Assembly (NCBI GenBank): GCA_035542155.1 | Contig: DATKLX010000114.1 | Location: 1-11,264, forward strand | From: DATKLX01 sp035542155 | GTDB taxonomy: Bacteria > Chloroflexota > Anaerolineae > Anaerolineales > Anaerolineaceae | DNA: 11,264 nucleotides | Reading direction: 5' to 3' | Part shown: positions 6,263-11,264 of the stretch, piece after piece | How positions within the stretch are numbered: position 1 is the stretch's first letter | Layout: each line of letters opens with the position of its first letter | Notes under the pieces: generated by a model | What the model was told of the DNA's origin: nothing | Seen by the model: only the letters and a program-made list of their open reading frames with translations | The model's database searches: none | Translations under genes and position numbers: made by a program

Positions 6263-8843
6263 GAACGATATATCCTGCCATCATCGCCAGGAGAAACGGC
6301 CAGTAAAGCGCGGGCAAAGCGACCAGGCCGAGCGAACTGGCGATCGGTGAGACAGGCAACCAAACCCCGATCGCGACGACCAGGAGAGTGGTCAGCATCA
6401 ACTGCGGGCTGGCCCGGCTCTGGAAGAAGGGGATTCTGTTGGTGCGCAATACGTGGATGATCAGTGTCTGGGTAAAAAGGCTCTCCACGAACCAGCCCGT
6501 GTGGAAGAGCGCGGGATTATTCCAGCAGTTGAACACGTAGAGCATGATGTAGAAGGTCAGGTAATCGAAGATCGAGCTGATCGGGCCGAAGAACAGGATG
6601 AATCGGCGGATCCCACCGATCTCCCACTTCCGCGGGCGGACCAGCCATTCCGGGTCGACATTGTCCGTGGGGATGGCGGTCTGAGAGATATCGTAGAGCA
6701 TGTTGTTGGTCAGCACCTGGATGGGCTCCATGGGCAGGAAAGGCAGGATGGCGCTCCCACCCACGACGCTGAACATATTGCCGAAATTCGAGCTTCCCGC
6801 CATCTTGATGTACTTCATGATGTTTCCAAACACCTTACGGCCTTCGATTACGCCCTGCTCGAGGACCAGCAGATTGTTCTCCAAAAGAATGATATCCGAG
6901 GATTCCTTGGCGATATCCACGGCAGAATTGACCGAGATCCCCACATCGGCCGTCTTTAAAGCCGGGGCGTCGTTGATCCCATCCCCCATAAAGCCGACCA
7001 CACGGCCCTGCTTCTGCAGGGTGGAGATGATCAACTGCTTGTGCGCCGGGGACAGCTTGGCGAAGACCGAAGCTTTCGGGATCGCCTCGTCGCGTTGCGC
7101 CGGTTCCATGCTGTCCAGATCCGAGCCAAGCAGGATCCGCTCCACCGGCAGGTTGACCTCGGTGCAGATCTTCCGCGTGATGACGTCGTTATCTCCGGTG
7201 AGGATCTTCACCTGGACATTCAAGTCGCTCAGGCGCTGGAGCGCCTCCGTCGCTGTCTCCTTGGGCGGGTCGAGGAAGGCCAGAAAACCTGCCAGGATCA
7301 GATCGCTTTCATCTTTCACCGTGTACACCGGCTTGTCCGGGGCGCCGGGCATCTCCTTATAGGCCACAGCGACCACGCGGAACCCTTCGGCGTTGAGCTC
7401 ATGGACGCGGCGCCGGCGGTGCTCGTCGTGCTCGGGTAAAACGTCCAGCACCTGCCCTTCGATCTCAACCCGGGTGCAGATGGCCATGATCTCTTCAACC
7501 GCGCCCTTGCAGACGAGCACGTTCAACCCGGTCTTATCCTCCACGATCACCGACATACACCGGCGCACGAAATCGAAGGGGATCTCGTCGATTTTGGTAT
7601 ATTTTTGTTGGATGTGCTGGTCTTCAAGGTCATGCTCGTGCTTGAGGACGGCCTCATCCATCATGTTCTTCAGGCCGGTCTGGAAATAGCTGTTGATGTA
7701 GCCGAACTCAAGCACCCGCTCGCTGGGCTGACCATGTACGTCGATATATTTCTCCAGCACGATCTTCCCCTCGGTGATGGTGCCGGTTTTATCGGTGCAC
7801 AGCACGTCCATTGCGCCAAAGTCCTGGATGGAGTTGAGGCGCTTGACGATCACTTTCTTTTTGGACATGTTGAGCGCCCCCTGCGAGAGGTTGACGGAGA
7901 CGATCATGGGCAGCATCTCGGGGGTCAGCCCGACCGCGACCGAGATGGCATACAGGAATGCCTGATACCAGTTGTGCTTGGTGAGTCCATTGATCAAAAA
8001 AACCAGGGGAACCATCACCAGCATAAAACGAATCAACAGCAAGGTATAGTCATAGATGCCCTTATCGAAGCTGGTGGGCTCCCGCTCTCTGGCGATGCTG
8101 GTCGCCAGTGAGCCGAAATAGGTTGCCCCGTCCGTCTGGACGACCACCGCCGTGCCCGTGCCGCTCTCCACGCTGGAGCCAAGGAAACAGATATTGGGCA
8201 GATCCAAGACGTCCTTGATGTCGGCAGGCGCGCTGGCCTCGTGCTTCTCGACCGGCAGGGATTCGCCGGTCAGCGCGGACTGGATGACGAAGAGATCCTT
8301 GGCGACCAGCACGCGCGCGTCCGCGGGGACCATATCGCCCGCGGAGAGGACAACGATATCGCCCGGGACGATCTCCTTGAGCGGGATCTCCCGCTTGACC
8401 CCATCCCGCAGCACAGTGGCCGTGGTGCTGACCATTGCCTTGAGCTTTTCGGCGGCGCTGTCGGCGCGGTATTCCTGGACGAAACGCAGCGTCACGCTGA
8501 GCACGACCATGGCCAGGATCACACTGGCAGAGCGCAGGTCTCCGGTAAAATAGGAGATCAGTGCCAGGACGATGAGGAGGATGGCCAGCGGATCTTTAAG
8601 CAGCGTCCAAAGGCGGTTCCAGATCGAACGGGGCTTCTCCGTGGCGATTTCGTTGGGGCCGTACTCCTCCAGCCGCGCCGCCGCTTCGCTCTCAGACAAC
8701 CCATTCATCTGGCTGTTGAGCTGCTGGAGCGCGTCTGTCGCGCTCGCCTGGGCCAGGGCGATCAGGTACTGGGAACCCTTCCAGTCGTCGGAGTGGGTTT
8801 TCGGATGAGTGACCCGGGAATTTTCTTTTTGGGTTGTGGCCAT
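6216..8843 (-). CDS. mgtA: Magnesium-importing P-type ATPase (MgtA/MgtB type)
   Basis: This is an 875-residue P3B-type ATPase that uses ATP to bring Mg2+ into the cell. It has an N-terminal cation-ATPase domain (about 30-100), the actuator motif LTGES (191-195), membrane helix 4 with GLTPEMLP (305-312, the form typical of MgtA/MgtB), the phosphorylation site DKTGT (351-355), the nucleotide-binding KGA (446-448), TGDND (549-553) and the hinge GDGINDAP (620-627). Several C-terminal membrane helices follow (about 680-865), including MEPIQVLTNNMLYD (705-718), also familiar from MgtA. E. coli MgtA has 898 residues, so it is full length. The ATG at 8843 has AAAGGG (8851-8856) upstream. It has its own promoter and is separated from the upstream NRAMP gene by a hairpin. 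Its last codons overlap the GH3 relic on the other strand, and no terminator is evident after it. Confidence 0.95.
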   Translation of the reverse strand: MATTQKENSRVTHPKTHSDDWKGSQYLIALAQASATDALQQLNSQMNGLSESEAAARLEEYGPNEIATEKPRSIWNRLWTLLKDPLAILLIVLALISYFTGDLRSASVILAMVVLSVTLRFVQEYRADSAAEKLKAMVSTTATVLRDGVKREIPLKEIVPGDIVVLSAGDMVPADARVLVAKDLFVIQSALTGESLPVEKHEASAPADIKDVLDLPNICFLGSSVESGTGTAVVVQTDGATYFGSLATSIAREREPTSFDKGIYDYTLLLIRFMLVMVPLVFLINGLTKHNWYQAFLYAISVAVGLTPEMLPMIVSVNLSQGALNMSKKKVIVKRLNSIQDFGAMDVLCTDKTGTITEGKIVLEKYIDVHGQPSERVLEFGYINSYFQTGLKNMMDEAVLKHEHDLEDQHIQQKYTKIDEIPFDFVRRCMSVIVEDKTGLNVLVCKGAVEEIMAICTRVEIEGQVLDVLPEHDEHRRRRVHELNAEGFRVVAVAYKEMPGAPDKPVYTVKDESDLILAGFLAFLDPPKETATEALQRLSDLNVQVKILTGDNDVITRKICTEVNLPVERILLGSDLDSMEPAQRDEAIPKASVFAKLSPAHKQLIISTLQKQGRVVGFMGDGINDAPALKTADVGISVNSAVDIAKESSDIILLENNLLVLEQGVIEGRKVFGNIMKYIKMAGSSNFGNMFSVVGGSAILPFLPMEPIQVLTNNMLYDISQTAIPTDNVDPEWLVRPRKWEIGGIRRFILFFGPISSIFDYLTFYIMLYVFNCWNNPALFHTGWFVESLFTQTLIIHVLRTNRIPFFQSRASPQLMLTTLLVVAIGVWLPVSPIASSLGLVALPALYWPFLLAMMAGYIVLTQLMKTWYFRKYLD

Positions 8844-8893
8844 CGGAATGCCCTTTGAGATTTTGGCTCAATGCAGAGTCTGTCCTGCAATGA

Positions 8894-8921
8894 ATTATAG
8901 CGCCCGCAGATTGGATTGAAA
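8894..8921 (-). promoter_or_regulatory. Sigma-70-like promoter of mgtA
   Basis: On the minus strand a perfect TATAAT (8894-8899) lies 16 bases after a weak -35, TTTCAA (8916-8921). Transcription would start near 8887, giving a leader of only about 40 bases before the mgtA ATG. That is too short for an M-box or an mgtL-like sensing leader, so control, if any, is more likely at initiation. Confidence 0.6.
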
Positions 8922-8980
8922 GCTCTAAATAGGGTTAAAAAAGGATCAATTCCTGGCAAGTCCATTTGGGGGAAGGAAGA

Positions 8981-9012
8981 ATCAGGACCTCGCGCAAGAG
9001 CGAGGTCCTGAT
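8981..9012 (-). terminator. Strong hairpin after the NRAMP gene, probable terminator
   Basis: ATCAGGACCTCGC (8981-8993) and GCGAGGTCCTGAT (9000-9012) form a perfect 13-bp stem with a 6-base loop, 25 bases past the NRAMP gene stop. On the minus strand the stem is followed by TCTTCCTTCCCCC, which is pyrimidine-rich but has no clean T-run. It is therefore either an imperfect intrinsic terminator or a 3' stabilising hairpin. It separates the upstream pair of genes from the mgtA promoter. Confidence 0.65.
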
Positions 9013-9037
9013 GGACAAAGAATGAAGAACCAGGTAA

Positions 9038-10321
9038 CTATATCTTCACAAACGACGCGATCACCGTGAAGAAGGAGGCGATGAGGATCAGGACTGTGCA
9101 GGCGATGGCGAAGGTGTTTTGGAAGCGGCTGTTGGCGAACTCGCCCATCAGCTTCTGATCGCTGGTCAGCCGGATCAGGTAGTAGAAGACCAGCGGCAGG
9201 CAGAAGGCATTGATCGTCTGGGTGATCACCGCCAGGCTGAAGAGGTTGATCCCCGGGAAGAGGTTCACGATCGTGGCGACGGTCAACTGGCCGATGAAGA
9301 GGATGTAGAAGGTCTTGCTCTCCTTGAAGGAGGAATCCAGGCTGCCAGAGAGGCCGAAGAATTCCGAAAAGGCATAGGCGGTCGAGAGCGAGACGATCAC
9401 CAGGCCCATAAACCCGGCGTTGAGGATCCCCACCGCGAAGAGCGTCCCGGCCAACTCGCCGGCGAAGGGCTTGATCGCCATCGCGGCCTGCTCGCCCGAT
9501 TCCAGCGGGATGTGGTGGATGAAGAGGGTCGCCGCGGTGGCGACGATCATAAAGAAGGAGAAGAAATCGGTCAGGAAGGCGCCCCAGTACGTCTCGAGCT
9601 GGGAGAAGTTGACCTTCTTCTTCTCGATCTTCTTGTCGAACGAAAAGCTGCTGATAAAAAACTGGCCCCAGGGGGTGATCGTGGTGCCCAGCACGCCCAT
9701 ACCTATCAGGAGGTAACTGCGCAGATACGCGGGGGTAAAATCCACCCCGTGCGGGTAAACCAGGTTGCTCAGCGCCAGCCCCCAATCGGGTTTAGCCTTG
9801 ATCGCCGAGACGACGTAGGTCAGGAAGAAAATGCAGGCGACGAGCATGATGTTCTGCGTCAGCCTGTAATTTCCCCGGGTGACGAAGATGAACGAGGCCA
9901 GCACGATCGCGATCATGAAGGGGATCCCGGGGATGTGGAGCATCTCGGCAGTGGTCTTGATCGCCGAGAGTTCGGTGACCAGCGTGCCCATGTTGGCGAT
10001 GAACAGGGCAGAAAAGATGACCAGGGACACCCGGACCCCAAACTTTTCACGGATCAGGTCGGCCAGTCCTTTGCGGGTGATCACCGTCAGGCGCATGCCC
10101 ATTTCCTGGGTAACGCCGAGCAGGATAGTGATCGCCAGCAAAGGGAAGAGGATGGGATATCCGAGCGTTGCCCCGGCGATCGAATACGTCGCCACCCCGC
10201 CGGCATCGTTATCTGCCATGGCGGTGATGGTGGCCGGTCCGAAGACCGAAAGGATGACCAGGATTCTCTTCCAGGCGTTGGACTGGAAGATCGAGCGGGT
10301 ATTGAGCATCCCTTTGATCAT
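9038..10321 (-). CDS. NRAMP-family (SLC11) divalent cation transporter, probable magnesium type
   Basis: The 427-residue membrane protein has about 11 helices of the LeuT-like NRAMP fold. The usual helix-1 metal motif DPGN reads DAGG (39-42, within ADNDAGGVATY), keeping the aspartate but losing the asparagine. Helix 6, where Mn/Fe transporters have MPH, reads TPW (216-218, within LGTTITPWGQ), so the metal-coordinating methionine is gone. Loss of that soft ligand is known in the NRAMP-related magnesium transporters (NRMTs), which carry Mg2+ and Mn2+; I infer the same here. The ATG at 10321 has an ideal AGGAGG (10327-10332) five bases away. The gene lies 21 bases after an MgtE N-domain/CBS protein and just upstream of mgtA, so context also points to Mg2+. 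It could still be a Mn2+ or broad-range importer. The fold call is firm; the substrate is not. Confidence 0.88.
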   Translation of the reverse strand: MIKGMLNTRSIFQSNAWKRILVILSVFGPATITAMADNDAGGVATYSIAGATLGYPILFPLLAITILLGVTQEMGMRLTVITRKGLADLIREKFGVRVSLVIFSALFIANMGTLVTELSAIKTTAEMLHIPGIPFMIAIVLASFIFVTRGNYRLTQNIMLVACIFFLTYVVSAIKAKPDWGLALSNLVYPHGVDFTPAYLRSYLLIGMGVLGTTITPWGQFFISSFSFDKKIEKKKVNFSQLETYWGAFLTDFFSFFMIVATAATLFIHHIPLESGEQAAMAIKPFAGELAGTLFAVGILNAGFMGLVIVSLSTAYAFSEFFGLSGSLDSSFKESKTFYILFIGQLTVATIVNLFPGINLFSLAVITQTINAFCLPLVFYYLIRLTSDQKLMGEFANSRFQNTFAIACTVLILIASFFTVIASFVKI

Positions 10322-10342
10322 GGTTGCCTCCTGGGACCCAAC

Positions 10343-11212
10343 TCAGTGGAAAATTCGCGGTAAACGTTTCTTCCAGGCCGTGGGAATGATTTGATCTAAC
10401 GCGTCGTCCGAGGTGACGATCCCGAGCAGGCGCTCCTGGGGATCGATCACCGGGATGGCCAGCAGGTCGTATTTTGAGATCATCCTGGCCACCTCGTCCT
10501 GGCCGATATAGGGCTGGACGGTGACCGCGCGGCGGGTCATAAACGAGGAGACGGGGGCCTGCGGGTCGGCCAGGATCAGCCGCTTGAGGGAGAAGACGCC
10601 CTGCAGCCGGCCATCCGCGCCGGTGACGTAGACGTAAAAGATCGTTTCAGCCTCGTTGGCGTTTTCGCGCAGGTATTGAATGGCCTCCGTGGCGGTCATC
10701 TCAGGGTGGACGGTGACATACTCGGTGGTCATGATCCCGCCGGCCGTGTCATCCGGGTAGGAGAGCAGGCTGCGCACGTCGGCGGCGTCTTCGCCCGCCA
10801 TCAGGGCGAGCAAATCTTCGCTGCGCTCTTTATCCATCCCGGCCAGCAGGTCGGCAGCCTCGTCGGGGGCCATCTCTTCGAGCACATCGGCGATCTTCTC
10901 ATCGGGCATGTGCTCCAGCAGGTTGGCCTGGAACTCGGGCTCGACCTCTTCGAGGGCGTCAGCTACCTGTTTGATGTCCATCTGATCGAGGACCTGGTCG
11001 CGGTCGAGCTGGTTGAGCCCGCTGAGGATCTCGGCCACGTCGGCCGGGTGCAGGTCCGTGATTTGGGTCACGGGGACGCGGAGCTGCGAGGACTGGTCGC
11101 GGCTGACCAGCTCGACGTGATTCCAGGAAATGCAGTTGCTGGGAGGATCTTTCCTCACCAGCGAAAGGAGTCGCTCGACCGGTTTTTTTACTAACTGGCG
11201 TAAGTATGTCAT
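10343..11212 (-). CDS. Soluble MgtE N-domain plus CBS-pair protein, lacking the MgtE membrane domain
   Basis: The 289-residue protein carries the cytosolic half of the Mg2+ channel MgtE. An acidic helical-repeat N domain runs from LHPADVAEIL (54-63) to about residue 152, with repeats such as ALEEVEP, VLEEMAPDEAADLL and LLSYPDDTAGGIM. Then come two CBS domains (about 156-216 and 220-277), ending in KYDLLAIPVID and GIVTSDDALD. It stops where MgtE would enter its five membrane helices. Residues 1-45 (up to ISWNHVELV and LRVP) resemble the tail of the PRC-barrel domain that precedes this module in longer soluble relatives. I prefer the ATG at 11212 because GGAGGTG (11216-11222) fits it; an upstream in-frame TTG at 11224 overlaps that site. 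In MgtE this module binds Mg2+ and closes the pore. Here the partner is probably the NRAMP protein encoded 21 bases downstream. Confidence 0.88.
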   Translation of the reverse strand: MTYLRQLVKKPVERLLSLVRKDPPSNCISWNHVELVSRDQSSQLRVPVTQITDLHPADVAEILSGLNQLDRDQVLDQMDIKQVADALEEVEPEFQANLLEHMPDEKIADVLEEMAPDEAADLLAGMDKERSEDLLALMAGEDAADVRSLLSYPDDTAGGIMTTEYVTVHPEMTATEAIQYLRENANEAETIFYVYVTGADGRLQGVFSLKRLILADPQAPVSSFMTRRAVTVQPYIGQDEVARMISKYDLLAIPVIDPQERLLGIVTSDDALDQIIPTAWKKRLPRIFH

Positions 11213-11264
11213 TATCACCTCCAAAAGTTTCCGAATCCAAAAAGCCGTCCGATTGGAGGTCCCG

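Noticed and set aside
8844..8900. Magnesium riboswitch before mgtA
   Set aside because: Only about 40 bases lie between the predicted transcription start and the ATG, and I see no M-box-like structure.
9119..10363. 414-codon plus-strand frame opposite the NRAMP gene
   Set aside because: The translation is a charged, low-complexity mirror of hydrophobic codons. The minus-strand frame is an evident transporter.

Overview
The window is about 60% GC in its genes and has no phage, IS, CRISPR or RNA gene that I can see. Gene content and style (a complete propionate-oxidation core, a standalone RibD-C/DHFR-like protein, an SDR with an odd tail, a GH3 relic, a magnesium-transport cluster) would fit a free-living bacterium such as a member of the Chloroflexota. 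That placement is a guess; nothing here is a taxonomic marker.

Region 1 (1-348) is an AT-rich leader with no convincing gene. It holds a G-rich tract, three short inverted repeats and a plausible -10 element, and is probably the control region of the operon that follows. Region 2 (349-5733, + strand) is a tightly packed run. prpB, prpC and prpD encode methylisocitrate lyase, 2-methylcitrate synthase and 2-methylcitrate dehydratase. They are followed 3 bp later by a RibD-C/DHFR-like protein and, after 56 bp, by a short-chain dehydrogenase with a helical C-terminal extension of about 115 residues. The prp trio carries propionyl-CoA plus oxaloacetate through 2-methylcitrate to pyruvate and succinate. 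The propionyl-CoA synthetase (prpE), an aconitase and a regulator are not in the window.

Region 3 (5741-6262) is a decayed C-terminal piece of a GH3 glycosidase (the fibronectin-III-like domain only) with an internal TAG. It lies between the SDR stop codon and the end of the convergent mgtA gene.

Region 4 (6216-11212, - strand) is a magnesium block. In transcription order it encodes (i) a soluble protein made of the MgtE N-domain plus a CBS pair, with no MgtE membrane domain; (ii) an NRAMP-fold transporter whose metal-site motifs differ from those of Mn/Fe transporters and look like the NRAMP-related magnesium transporters; (iii) a strong hairpin; and (iv) an MgtA-type P-type ATPase with its own TATAAT promoter. 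The most interesting idea in the window is that (i) and (ii) form a two-gene magnesium-gated uptake system, with the MgtE sensor working in trans on an unrelated transporter fold.
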